Of a DNA stretch of 64,000 nucleotides, positions 12,122-23,390 are shown piece by piece. Numbering within the stretch: position 1 is the first letter of the stretch; each line of letters opens with the position of its first letter. Origin of the DNA: Drosophila pseudoobscura. Its lineage: Eukaryota > Arthropoda > Insecta > Diptera > Drosophilidae. The notes under the pieces were generated by a model, which ran no database searches, was not told where the DNA came from, and saw nothing but the letters and a program-made list of their open reading frames with translations. The position numbers and the translations under genes were made by a program. The stretch spans positions 11,842,001 to 11,906,000 of the forward strand of contig NC_046683.1 in the NCBI RefSeq assembly GCF_009870125.1, read 5' to 3'.

Positions 12122-12252
12122 ATGACACATTCTGTTGTTCCACATGCCGCCGATGCCGCAGGGCAACCAAAACCAGATGAAGATGAAGACGACAAAAAGG
12201 AGCCACAACAGCGGCAGCAGCAACAAGCTACCTGCAACATGTTGCCAGTGCA
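12122..12252 (+). CDS. Candidate first coding exon with splice donor
   Basis: The ATG at 12122 follows an in-frame TGA and a CAACAA-rich leader typical of fly 5' UTRs. Its context is favourable (AACAACATG). The frame encodes about 44 residues: an Ala/His start, an acidic patch PDEDEDDKKE near residues 18-27, then a Gln-rich run. The frame reaches CAG followed by GTAAAA at 12253, an acceptable splice donor. No downstream exon was identified, and no family is recognised from such low-complexity sequence. The GCAACATGTTGC palindrome lies inside the exon at 12234-12245. Alternatively this is chance openness in CAG/CAA-rich noncoding DNA. Confidence 0.35.
12234..12245. repeat. GCAACATGTTGC, copy 2
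   Basis: Exact 12-bp palindrome followed by C, as in the copies at 885-896 and 41547-41558. AATGTTGCC occurs again shortly downstream. Confidence 0.5.
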
Positions 12253-13765
12253 GGTAAAAATGTTGCCTTTTGTTATTTGCCGACATCCAACCACAACTGG
12301 CTCTGGCTGGCTGGCTGGCTGGCTGCCTACATGCCCCATCCGCCTGCCACTCCATTAATAAGCCAAAAGACCAAGAGGCAGACCCACACTTATTGAGTGT
12401 CTAATTAGCGTCAACATGGCTCCTAGCAACATGCTGCTGACAACTGAAAGAGCCCACAAAGCGAGTGAAAGACTTGCCACAGACCAAGACCAAGACACAG
12501 ACACAGACCCCTACCACTCCCACTCCCAGTCCCAGTCCCAGTCCCACTACCAATAATAAAACAAAAGAAAATACAAAAAATCACTTAGAAAGAATCGTAC
12601 ATGTTGGAAAACTTTCACTTGACGCTAAACAAATATCGACGACAGGGCCTGCCCGGGATGGGGTGCGGCGGAAAACTGCCTGTCAGGTGTCCTCAAACGA
12701 AATCAATTTGCCAAATGACACAAGCAATGAGTCCCAGCGAGACCCAGGACAGTGCCAGCTGCTTTAGAGTCAAGCGATTGATTGGGCAAAGGCATTTGGA
12801 TACTCTTTGGATACCGGATACCAGGGAATGTTATGATTTTCCCCAGATGTTCGATATGCCAAAAAGGAACGTATGTATGTCTGTAATTTCAAAGCCTCGA
12901 AACTCTAAAGCTTAGAAAGAGACAAAGAAACCCTTGAGAATGCAATAATGGCAAGCGATCTATACGCAATTGATCCGGGTTCTGCTAGGCCTCATCAATA
13001 CCCACCCAATACCCAATACAATTCAAACTCGTCAAGCTCAAGACGAACCAAAAAATAATGCCAACAAAAGACTTTCTGCATCTTGTTTCTGTTTCTGGGA
13101 AGGTGTTTATTTAAACCTCAAAAATTACTTAGTAAATTATGGGATACACTCGTTTGTACTGCTTAACAAGTAAACGATATTTGATATAGAAATTCATTCA
13201 TAGAAATGGAGCTAGTACCCCACAGCCCATCCGTTTTAGACCCAATTAGGACCCACTTGGGACTGTACAGTGTGCAGTGCAAATTTGGTGTTTCAGTCTT
13301 ATGAATGTCCAAATGAAACCGATATATATATCCCAACTATGGGTTTATATATCGCTTATAGAATAATATTTTCTTTTTCCCATGGTATTGCTTATAGGCC
13401 TATTGTATTATTTATTGACTCAACTTTTGTACAAGTTTTTGGCAGTTCTTCGTTTTTTGGGGTTCGGTGCCAGCTTTGACAGTCTTGTTGGCTCTATTCT
13501 AAATGTCGTTCCAGTTTGCGTTGGGCCCTGCCCGTGCCTCCCGCCTCCTGCCGACTGCCTCCCGCCTCCTGGCGCCTGGCTTGATTGACAGTTTTATTAA
13601 GAATATGTATGTGCGAGAGTATAAACTGCATAAATACGATACGAATATTTAGATATACATTTGTTGGGAGTACGAGAGACTGTATGGAACAAAATAACAA
13701 TTTGTGCAGGTATGATGGACAGGCTTCTGGTGCTGGTGATGACATGGCATGCAAAGATAGTTGAT

Positions 13766-13780
13766 GTATCTGCCAGATAC
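13766..13780. promoter_or_regulatory. GTATCT-GCC-AGATAC palindrome, site 4
   Basis: A perfect inverted repeat with a 3-bp spacer, the last of the four sites. None was noticed in the remaining 50 kb. Confidence 0.45.
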
Positions 13781-14346
13781 ATGTGCCATCATTTGCCAGG
13801 GGGGCTGTGTGGCAGAAAAGACAGACATGGAAAGAGGCAAAATTAATTAACACACTTGAGAAGTTTGGCACAAGCGTCGGCAATTAAAACTCATTAAATC
13901 AAGTTAAAAACTTTTGTCGCTTGATATCAAACTGCATCTCCATATCAGCTGAGGCAGAGGCAGAGGCAGAGGCAGAAGTGAAGCCTGGCCAAAGTTTGCG
14001 TAACCTTCCGTAATAAAGCCACTTAAGTGGGTCATAATGCAGACAAACATCCAGCGCGGGCCAAGAGCAACCGTTCAACGTTCAACGTTCCACGAACAAC
14101 GGGCCAGAAGCGAGAGTCAAGAGGCAAGAGGCAACCGACTCCTCTCCAGCATATTTATGCTGAAAGCGAAATTGAAAACTTTTCCACCGATATATGGAGG
14201 CAGCCACACACATATCTATGTCTATATATAATATAATGTTTGCAAGTGTCTGAGTGCCACACACAACAAATAGAGCAAAATGCAAGAAAAAGGAGCAACT
14301 TTCACTCTCTCTCTCTCTCCACGACTGAAACTTGGGCTGTCTTATA

Positions 14347-14349
<3 letters not shown>

Positions 14350-14397
<48 letters not shown>
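14350..14397 (+). repeat. (AT)24 microsatellite
   Basis: Uninterrupted AT dinucleotide run, self-complementary and able to extrude as a cruciform. Confidence 0.95.
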
Positions 14398-14400
<3 letters not shown>

Positions 14401-14910
14401 GGATATCTGGGCAAACATTAAGCGCATAAAAATGGCATTAAATTGTGCGCAAAATAGCTGCAAATAAAATTGTACTTGCAACTTTTTGGGTTGCTGCCCG
14501 AATGTGCTCTGCTTCCCATCTTCTTGCCTTGGCTCAAAAGTGGCATGCCACACACTGCTATGTGGCATTCAAGAATGCTAATTTGCATCTCTAGATAGAG
14601 ATATATGTTCTGGGGTTGAAAGATACAAATGATTCTTAAATAGAACTCGATATTCGATATTTTGTGCCCAATATCTCTGCCCTCCGCCCATACAGTAGCA
14701 ACAATTAAATCCGCTCATTCACAGCCTCATTCGTTATTCATAATCATGATTCTTCAATTGACGTTATCGCCTTCATTGTTGTCGGAAAACTTCAAGTGTT
14801 TCCCCCCTCCCAGACGCTTTTCTTTGCGGCTTTCACAGATTCTTACCGCTGTAGTTTTTTGTGTTGTTGCTGGGACTTTTCTGTGACTTTCAACTTGCAG
14901 CTCAAACACT

Positions 14911-14931
14911 CACACACACACACACACACAC
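14911..14931 (+). repeat. (CA)n microsatellite
   Basis: Perfect CA dinucleotide run of about ten units. Confidence 0.95.
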
Positions 14932-15997
14932 TCATACTCATGCAAGATGGCGTCAAGTATTTATTGTGCTTCTCGCTCCACAGCCCCCCCTTCCCACCCT
15001 CGAAAGGAAAGTGAAAACTTTACGCCAGCGGAAAAGTCGCGAGTGAAAATTTAAACTCCACACAACAACAAAAATAAATGCAACAAATACTTAAGGAAAA
15101 GTTTGATTTAAACTTTTCTGGGATAACCTCTTAACTCCATTTTTATTCAAAATTTAAGGGATATAAAATTGTAAAAAATCCAAATAAAAAACCATAGGAA
15201 TATAAATTTCGGTAGGCATTTTAATAGATATTTTTTACCAAAATTCTTAGAGATTTCTTTGAAGATCTTTTACGCAAATTTAAGAAAAACATTTTTGAAG
15301 TATATTATAATTGCGGTAGAATGTCTCTGAAAGTTTTAAATAAGTTTAAGTGATTTAAATGTATAAATTAAATTAAATTCAATAAATATAGTTGATATTA
15401 AATTGGTTCTAAAAATTGTTTAACTTTGAAATAATACTTTCTTTTTGTTGTTGCTTAAGTATGCAAATGTCCCACGATTATTAAATGGACAAGAATACCT
15501 ACCTGTACCTTCAGCTGTTTGGACCCATGCCCTCTCCTCCCTCCCAGCACACCCCCGTGCACCCATTACTGTCTTCGATTAAAGGAACACCCCCTGGTCA
15601 TGCTCCTCATGCAATTCTCTCGCTCTCGCTCCCTCTATTTTTCTTTTTATGTGTGCCTTTGGTCATTTTGCTTTTTTTTTTTGTATTTTGGGCTTAGGTC
15701 AAACAATTTTTTGGACAACCAGCAGAGGCCGAGGCAGCGCTGCCGTCCACCTGCAGCACCGGGTGGCCCCGATGGCACCGGGCCGACGGTTGGCGGGGGT
15801 TGCATTTTTAGGCTCCGCCCACAAGCGACGCTGCACTACGTTGTGATTGGCCAAAAACAATTGGCAGCAGCTGCAAAAAAAAAAAATACAAAAACATACA
15901 ACAAAAAATTTTCCTTTTGCTTTGTTACTGCTTTTGTTGTTGCTTTTGTTTTGTGCTGCGTTCAAAGCAAAAACGAAACAAACAGCAGGAGCGACGG

Positions 15998-16285
15998 ATG
16001 GACTACGGCGGAACGGGGGGGTTAGGGAGGGAGAGACAGCAAAAATCGCCCCTTTCGACAGCAAACGGCAGAGGCAGCGACAGCGACAGCGGCCGAAGCA
16101 CCAGAGCCAGCAAAAGCATTGCACACAGTGCAGCAGCAGAATCAGCAACAGCAGCAGCAGCAGCGAGCTTTGAGCGCACGAGTGTGTGTGTGTGTGTGTG
16201 TGTATGTGCGTGTGTGAATGAGAGAGCTTCAGAGAGTGAGGGTGAGAGACCCATTGGGCAGCAGCAGCAGCAGCAGCGAAGCTGA
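15998..16285 (+). CDS. Candidate 95-codon frame in a GC-rich island
   Basis: The ATG at 15998 opens a frame with a plausible Ser/Arg/Gly-rich start (MDYGGTGG, later SDSDSGRSTRASKS) and then an Ala-rich stretch. It next runs through the GT tract at 16182-16203 as Val/Cys repeats and ends in Gln residues and TAG. The first 60 residues look more protein-like than the rest. The minus strand also has long frames over the same DNA, so GC-rich low complexity alone may explain the openness. No family is recognised. Confidence 0.2.
   Translation: MDYGGTGGLGRERQQKSPLSTANGRGSDSDSGRSTRASKSIAHSAAAESATAAAAASFERTSVCVCVCVCACVNERASESEGERPIGQQQQQQRS
16182..16203 (+). repeat. (GT)n microsatellite
   Basis: GT dinucleotide run inside the GC-rich island, just after a CAG run. 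Confidence 0.95.
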
Positions 16286-17674
16286 CGTTTCGTTTCGTTT
16301 TTGTTTTTGTTCGTTTTGCTGCGTTCTTCGGCTGCGTCGTTGCGTTCCTCGTCCCTTTTGCCGAAACTTTGCGACGCGCTTCGCTTTTGGTCACGTGCCC
16401 CAGTCACCGTTACTCTCGTCACAGTCACCGTTACTCGCCACACTCTCCCAGTTGCACAGTTAAAGTCACAGTCACAGTCACAGCTTGTGGCATGCATTGG
16501 CGCCGATAACTGCCATTTTTCTGCTATCCGACGACGACGATGGTGACGCCAGCCAGCTCTGCTGACGCAGACGTAGGCTGCGATGTCGCTGTTGTTGTAA
16601 CTGTTGTTTGCCCTTGCCCTTCCCCGTTCCCCTCCCCCGCACTCAAGTACTAGCCTGCATCGAACGAAAGAAAGAAAGGGGCAAGAAGGGGGAATAGTTG
16701 GGTTAGTCATGGCAGTTGGCCAGATGAGAAGGGTACGGGTACTCGTGCAAAGGGGTTACTCAACTGGACTCTCATTTTACCTTTCTTTTGCAGGTCCTTT
16801 TTATACCTTTGGGGGTTCGGGCCATGTGTGTTAATTTTGTAATTGTTCCTATCTACAGTACAATATATTCTTTAATAGGAATTCTGCCATAGGTTGGCGG
16901 TATCTAATGGTATCTTTGAAAAGAATATTATAAGAATGTGCTACACATATGTATGTAAGCCTCCATCTTCAATGGGAATACTTCCAATAATTCTGGTAAT
17001 AAAATACCAAGATATTGCATTAGGAACAAAATCCATTTCAATTTATCGTTCGATGTTTTGTGTGGCACTTCTATTGTCTTCTAGTCATTGCCTGAGTCGG
17101 TCCCAGAATCCAAGAACATTAAGCACAGTCTTTGGAAAATTTCTCAAACTAATGATAGACACTCTCCCTGATCTTGATATCACCAGATATGAATACAAGA
17201 CGATACCTTCCCGAAGATGCTGACATAAATTACAAGCTAATCTCGCTGGAGGGGCACACCAATCAAAAACTCCTCTAGGTCCTGGCTCCACCTGAGAGTA
17301 TCTCGATCGTCGTTCTGTGTGTGTTTCCCTGTAATGCTGTGCTTGGTTCGGTTATCTGCTTGCATTTGCCTGGCTGCTTCCTCTTCTCTCTGCCGTTTTC
17401 TTGCCATCATTTTTGAGCTTCTTTTCCCCCATCTACTATGTTACTTATTTAGTTTTATGTACGGTTTATTTTCCTCCTCTTTTCCTCTGTTTTTTTTTAC
17501 GGCTGCTCAGTGCAAAATATTTTTGTTTGCTTGCCAAAAAATTTTGTCGATTTTTGTTGTCATTGTTGTTGGTGTATTTTTCTGATATTGTTGGTGTATT
17601 CGTTGGTGAGTTGTTCTTGGTGTTGGTATTGGTGTGTTGTTTGTAGCTTTGTCGCCGTCTCCAACGTCGTTTGT

Positions 17675-17719
17675 CCTCGTCCTCGTCCTCGTCGTCGTCG
17701 TCGTCGTCGTCATCGTCGT
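17675..17719 (+). repeat. CGT/CTCGTC trinucleotide tract
   Basis: Imperfect run of CGT units. Confidence 0.9.
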
Positions 17720-18423
17720 TCTCATTGTGTGTAAGTTTTTGCTGGCAAAGAGTCCTGCGAGGCTGACTGGGGTTATTCCATATACTCGTAGTTGTTGGTG
17801 TGGTTTTTGTTGCTGTTAGTTTTTAGTGTTATTGCTGTCGCGTTTGGCGTCCTGCGTCGCATCCCATCGCGTTGCGTCTTTTGCCACGTCGCCAACATTT
17901 TGATGTTGTTGCATATAATGAATGCTGGCCCGGCATCCCTGCGCCTGAGCCTGGGACTGGGCCTGGGCCTCGTCCTACCGCCCCCCTATAACAATTTTTT
18001 ATTCCATAGATATCACAGATACATGCAACCAAAGAGTGGCAGAAGTTGGATGCATATGTATGTATGTATGTACGTAAGACTGGGGAGAAGGCAACGTAAA
18101 CACTTTTGACATTTTATTTTTCACGCCCGTTTTTGTGTATTCTCCTTACACTCTGTTTGGGCTGTGTGTGTCCTTTGTTGCCATTTTCGATGCGCTTTTC
18201 CTGCTTTTCTCGAGTATATGTGTCCCCTAATGTCACCCTCTCGGCCTGGTCTCATTACTGGCAGAGCGTTGGTGCTGGGCTGTCGGTGGAAAATTGGGGG
18301 GAAATCAAAAAACTTTCCCTATTGCATACTTTGTGGTGCGGTGACCCGAAATCCTGTGCGGATGATTAGCTGGAAGCAAGAGCATGGGCATTTCCCATTT
18401 CCATATCCATCTGTTGGAATTAT

Positions 18424-18460
18424 AAGGAGTAATGTTGTGATTCCTACAACATTACTCCTT
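18424..18460. repeat. Perfect 15-bp inverted repeat with 7-nt loop
   Basis: The left arm (18424-18438, AAGGAGTAATGTTGT) is the exact reverse complement of the right arm (18446-18460), separated by GATTCCT. It is too short for a microRNA precursor and has no T-run that would make it a Pol III signal. The role is unknown. Confidence 0.85.
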
Positions 18461-19018
18461 ACTCCTTGTTCAAGAGTTCGATGAGAACATAAGTTGTATT
18501 GGCTGATTCATGCGACGTTTTCGATCAGATAATAATACTGGCATTAGAGGATCATAATATTGAGGAATATTTGGGTTTTATTCTCAGTAATATTCTTGAT
18601 TAATCCGCAAAAGATCTTCATCTTCATATGCATATATTTACCTATATAGATGTATCTCCTAAAGACTATCTTGCTACAAAATATTGCTCGAAAAAAGGTA
18701 CAAACGTAGGAATATTATCCAATAATTTGCAGAAAAATGACTCGCACAGTAATACCCTCTATTGAAGTTCTTCTTCAGAACTGAGTTCAGTTTTTGCAGT
18801 GCAACAGACAACTCCATCTTATTCCCGGTCTTTCCCTTTTGACAAGTGCGTTTCCTTTGAATGGATTTTCTTTCCCTACCTGCTTTCCTCCCCCTTGGCA
18901 TTTTTCCCTCTTGGTGCACTGTCCCTTTCAGAGTTTGTGCGACTTTCAAATGACTTTTTGGTGCGTCGATAGTTTGCTCTCTTTTGTCTATACAATCTAT
19001 ACACGGCCATCTTTCAGG

Positions 19019-19040
19019 ATATATATATATATATATATAT
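19019..19040 (+). repeat. (AT)n microsatellite
   Basis: Perfect AT dinucleotide run of about eleven units. Confidence 0.9.
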
Positions 19041-20104
19041 TTGTACACCATAAACATATGCATATATATTTGTATTTTTTTGATTTTTTACTATGATATA
19101 CCAACCGGATGAGTGATTTTGATGGGAAGGGAACCTACCAGAGATACCAGATACCATACATGTGCATACTTATTGAAGAGCCTGTTGTGGCAGCTTCTAG
19201 TATTTTTCTTTGATGTCTGCTGAAGTCTGTTAGAAAAAGCCACAAACATACTTTGTTTTTGTCTTGTTGAAAGCTCTTAAAATCATGAACTTTCCATGTT
19301 TATTATTTAAGATATTTTTGCCATTCAATGTTGAAAAGTGTGGCCAATCAGTATGTAAAAGTAACAAGTATGGTGATGGGCCAGGGAATCAATCAGCCAG
19401 GTCCTTTCAAGCTAACTTTTTTAACCAATTACCATATAATTTCATGAAGTTTGATGTGAAAACCTGTTCAAATCAGTACAACTAAAATGCTCGGTATTTC
19501 TATATATTTTTTTTAGGTTTTATTAACCCAGATTTTCGTAACGTATGTCAGATGGTTTCGCGCATTCAATGAAAAGAACTAGGAAAGTTTTGTACATTTA
19601 TTTATTTGGATTTACACTCAATATTTGATGTATTAGTAAACAAAAAGTTTGTACAGATAGCTTTAACCAATTCGCAGAATTTTTCACTCTTGTAACCCAG
19701 CCTCCGAAAACCAGTCATATTTTGTTCGATTTTTGTAGTTTTTCTTTGAACCAAAAAGCTATTTAATTACTTTAAAAAAACTAGACTTTTTCATTATAAT
19801 TTTTTACATCTTGTCGTGGAATGGAAATGCCCACATGTAATTTGCATGCCATGATAGTTTGTTTTTTTGTATCCCCTGAACATTTGGCAGGCATTGGAAA
19901 GGCAACTCATGTGTGCAGATTTTTAATTAAGAATGGGGAAAAAATATTCACAAAGTGAAGGAAAGAAAAGCATATACTCGTAGGAATAACTGATGGAAAT
20001 GGTGAAAATATGTACGAATATGTATGGAAGGGAGGAGGTAACTATAGCCCTGCTTCTCTCTCTCTCTCTAGATTTCCCTCTATATTTTTCTCCATCTTCC
20101 TTCC

Positions 20105-20119
20105 TGTGTGTGTGTGTGT
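20105..20119 (+). repeat. (TG)n microsatellite
   Basis: Short perfect TG dinucleotide run. Confidence 0.9.
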
Positions 20120-20780
20120 ATGAGTAAATAAGCGAAACAAAATGTTGAGTGGGTAGTCGATTTTTGGTATGGGAATGGAACAGGATGAAGTATAAAAAAT
20201 GAAGCAATCAGTGTACAGGGGATATCAGGGAGGGGGGGGGGGAAGATAGTGGGGTGCAGTGGGAGGTTTATGGTTTCTGTAAAGGCAATCATAGGGATAC
20301 TCGCTACACATCAATAAATGAAGCAGCCAAGTGCTCTCTAGTCCCTCTCTCGCTCTCGCTCTAGCTCTAGCTCTTTCTGCCATGCTTTCTCTTTCTATCA
20401 CTTCATATGCCCCCCTTGTATTTTTCCTCTCTTTTGCCCACCTCTTTCTGCTTTTTCGCATTTTTTTTTATTGGGCTGCCTCTTTCAACAATTTTTTAAT
20501 TTGTTTTTCTCTCTCTTTCGCTCACTGCCGCCGCCCCCCCCCCCCCTCTGCCCTTCTCTTTCTACACATGCTCTCCATCTCACTCGTTCGCCCTCTCTCC
20601 CTCTATTTCGGATAGTTTTTGGCTGCTTCCTTCTTGCCTCGTTTTTATTTTTTTTCTTATTTTTTTTTCAATAATTTTTACGATTTGTTCGTGCTGCAAA
20701 TTTTTACTGGGGCCCTCTCCCACCCCAACCGATCCCCAACCCAAGCCCAGAATCCCCTCTATGTGCTGCCTCTTTGCATA

Positions 20781-20802
20781 TGTGTGTGTGTGTGTGTGTG
20801 TG
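20781..20802 (+). repeat. (TG)11 microsatellite
   Basis: Perfect TG dinucleotide run. Confidence 0.95.
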
Positions 20803-21808
20803 CAGTAGTGGTGCCACAGGCCAATCCTCTGTACAATGCTCCATCCCGCACAGCCCCACAGTATGAACCACCCACTGGATGGAATGTTGCTGCAACTGAA
20901 ACTGCGATGTATGTGTTTATTGAAGCGTATCCATTGATTGGCAGGACATCTGCACACGGCATTCATTTTGAAAAGTCGACTACCATCAGCACTACCCCCC
21001 ACTCCCCCCCCACACTATCCCTATGCCCCTCTTCGAAAGTTTTCAATCCCTCTATGCCACGGAAAACATGGTATATTTATTTGTTTGCTTGTCAAAATGG
21101 TTTTTATATTTATTTTTTTATTTATTTTATATTTTTTTGTTTGCTTGTTTCCATTCCAATGGTTTCCTTTGGTTTAAATTAATTATTAGTTTTCATCAGT
21201 GCAAAAACTTTAGGTATAGAAAATTTATACGGGTAAAGAATGCTGATTTCTGCTGATATATGGTTTGATTTTTCATGTCACACTCGTGGAACAATTTGCC
21301 AGAAAAGATCGGGATGTAGATTCGTTATTTTGACTCCCTGGAGGGTGTATGATAGTATCATCATGGGACCCAGAGATTTTTTTGAAGATTGAACACCCAG
21401 AGAAAGAACCCCTGAGCCCCGAATAGATACACTTAGATTAAAATATTTAATAATATATATTTTAACCGAGAGTAGAATTATTAAAGCGTTCCTTTTGCGT
21501 TTTTAGTTGCTGCCGATTTTACAAATTTTTGTCACATTTTCTCATGTGCTGTTGAACGCTCAAAATATTAAAAGAGATCTTTTCATCATCTTATAATTGG
21601 GTCTGCCACAGCTGTCGGCACGAAAACGTAAAGTGCTGTTACTCGACCAATTATTTCAGAGTAAAATTGTACGACTGGCTTTGATTTTAGATCTTCTCTT
21701 TAATTGCTTTTAAATTTTAAAGTGAGACACAATCTCACTTTCCCTGGGATAGTTCTACTCTTAAATACTTGTATCTCTATTTCCTTAAGACACCCTCTTG
21801 TGGCCCCC

Positions 21809-21826
21809 ACACACACACACACACAC
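21809..21826 (+). repeat. (CA)n microsatellite
   Basis: Perfect CA run of nine units, preceded by a short C-run. Confidence 0.9.
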
Positions 21827-22586
21827 TCACACTGTTTCCTTATCCCTTTCCTTTTCCGTTCAGCTTGTGTTTCATGGCTTTCCCCGCATCCTTACCGACC
21901 GACTGGCTTCAATGTGACCTTGGGAAAGTTAAAGTTGTATTAATTCATTTAAAGCTCTCGGCAAAAGCGCTTTATATGCTCTTCACCTCAATGATCTGTC
22001 CCATAATCATGCTGCCACCCCCACTAGGAAGGAGGCACACGCCAGCGTCCCAGCACCTCGAAGCAGACGGCAGCGTCTTTGGTTTTCGCATGGAGAGGAT
22101 TGGAATAAAGACGAAAACGAGGACATTATGACGTTATTTATGGGAGAAAAGTGCGCAGTCACCACACACAAACCACCCCCAACCCACCCTCCAGTTGCGT
22201 GTTGTGGTGCGTGCGAGAGCCACAGGAAGACAGGAAGACGGGGAAAAGACCAGAGCAAAGTAAAAGGAAATGCCAGTAAAATGTAATGTATTAAATTGTT
22301 TTGGCTGAAACCAAAGTATAAATATAAGGAAAAACGAAGAAGGCAACGGAGTGGGGGGTGCGGGAAAACCCAAAGAGGGAAAGAAAGAAAAAAAACAAAG
22401 GGGAAAACTACCCTTAGCCAGGCCAAAATGCGTTGCGGTAGGTTAGGGTTCGGTTCGGTTCTGGAACAGGGTCTGTGACTGCGACTGGGACTGCGACTGG
22501 GCGTCTTGTCTTGGAGCCCCGTCTCATGGTCCTGGGGGTAGTATTACTTCTCGTTTTTCTGCTGCTTTTATTTTCCTTTATTTGCC

Positions 22587-22824
22587 ATTTTCTTTTGGCT
22601 GCTTTTTCGTTCGTCTTTGGGGTAGGTCGTGATGGGAGCGCCTGGCCTGGCCTGGCCTGGCCTGCCATTGCCGTTTCGTTCGTTTCGCCTAATGGCAACG
22701 CAATTTCCGCCCGAAAACTGTTTAAAAACTCTTCTGCGCCTACGAAAACGCAAACACAGAATGCACTGTGAGAAAATTCGTGAACGTATTGCGATAGAAG
22801 ATGGCAGCATAATTATAGACAATC
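22587..22824 (+). repeat. Duplicated module, copy 2
   Basis: Homologous to 7691-7866 in the same orientation, about 15 kb away. This copy is longer mainly because of a CCTGG expansion (22641-22664) and extra bases before the ATG at 22692. The core from that ATG aligns without gaps to copy 1 for 19 codons. Confidence 0.6.
22641..22664 (+). repeat. (CCTGG)n pentanucleotide repeat
   Basis: Four to five units, absent from the matching position of copy 1 at about 7729, so it expanded after the duplication or was lost there. Confidence 0.85.
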
Positions 22825-23390
22825 TACCCTGCAACCCCCTTCGATATCAAGTGGAAGTTTCTGGGCTAGAACCTTCACTCTTTTCTTACAGTGCAGCAGC
22901 GACTGCCATTTTGTTTGCTGCCACACTGCAGCCAGCCCTCGCAAGTTGCAAGATGCAGGCGCACCGGGGCAAAAAAAAAAACCAAAAAAAACTCCCTCAG
23001 CCAGTGCCACCCAAAAGCCCAATGCCCGGCCCTGCCTCTCGGCCTGGCAGGGTACAAATGACATGCATGCAATGCTCATTCCCCCATTGCCACGATGCCA
23101 CGCTGCCACGCTGCCACATTGCCTCCCAGGCGACTCTGCTTTGCAGACCCAAAATGGTCGCCCCGACTCGCAAATGGCAGTTGCATTCGGAATCATGCTG
23201 TTTTCCAGAGCCCAGAACCCAGCGCCCGCCCACAGCCCCCCAGTCACCCCCCACCCCACCCCCGTGGCAGTCACACCACGTGCCTCTAACGGCGCCGGCA
23301 GTCGACGCCTACATGTCGGAAATGTTGGCATGTCGTTGTTGTATTTCTGCTCTAATATCCTTTATAGCAAAAGTGCTTGACGTAAATTGA
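22692..23390 (+). CDS. Candidate 232-codon frame starting in the duplicated module
   Basis: From the ATG at 22692 the frame stays open for 232 codons. The first 65 residues are high-complexity and basic (MATQFPPENCLK, then an RKRKHR cluster, then a hydrophobic/acidic stretch). The remaining part becomes Pro-, Ala- and Cys/His-rich and lies in GC-rich DNA where both strands are open, so it is probably not translated as one protein. The start is shared with the shorter frame at 7743-7811. The substitution pattern between the two does not favour third codon positions, which argues against protein-level constraint. No family is recognised. Confidence 0.2.
   Translation: MATQFPPENCLKTLLRLRKRKHRMHCEKIRERIAIEDGSIIIDNLPCNPLRYQVEVSGLEPSLFSYSAAATAILFAATLQPALASCKMQAHRGKKKNQKKLPQPVPPKSPMPGPASRPGRVQMTCMQCSFPHCHDATLPRCHIASQATLLCRPKMVAPTRKWQLHSESCCFPEPRTQRPPTAPQSPPTPPPWQSHHVPLTAPAVDAYMSEMLACRCCISALISFIAKVLDVN

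Larger units (their letters stand above)
12253..15997. other. Non-genic or intronic stretch
   Basis: Contains a CCCAGT-type tract (12508-12550), the fourth palindrome (13766-13780) and a GAGGCA tract (13951-13976). An (AT)24 tract (14350-14397) and a CA tract (14911-14931) follow. An AT-rich block (15050-15470) has a short inverted repeat AAAAGTTT/AAACTTTT near 15097-15116. From about 15700 the sequence becomes GC- and CAG-rich. If 12122-12252 is a real exon, this would begin its intron. Confidence 0.5.
15700..16620. promoter_or_regulatory. GC/CAG-rich island, possible promoter or 5' UTR
   Basis: The sequence shifts from AT-rich to GC-rich, with many CAG runs, GCGAC words and CpGs. It then returns to AT-rich sequence. 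Such islands often mark fly promoters and 5' UTR exons. No TATA box or clear initiator was identified, so the orientation is not settled. Confidence 0.3.
16621..22586. other. Non-genic stretch with hairpin and many simple repeats
   Basis: Contains a CGT/CTCGTC tract (17675-17719), an ATGT tract (18056-18072), the perfect hairpin at 18424-18460 and an AT tract (19019-19040). TG tracts lie at 20105-20119 and 20781-20802, and a CA tract at 21809-21826. A GAGCGAGAGC-type tract (minus strand of 20343-20377) and a C-run near 20535 are also present. No supported gene was seen. Confidence 0.55.

Noticed and set aside
13290..13320. YECPNE-like translation resembling an immunoglobulin-domain cysteine motif
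   Set aside because: No supporting Ig-domain residues upstream, no splice sites, and AT-rich noncoding surroundings.
15699..16710. Minus-strand frames of 231 and 235 codons
   Set aside because: They read the CAG/GT-rich island as Ala, Cys and Thr-His repeats. They overlap each other and the plus-strand candidate.
22813..23331. A 172-codon minus-strand frame
   Set aside because: GC-rich DNA open on both strands. No homology or composition supporting a gene.
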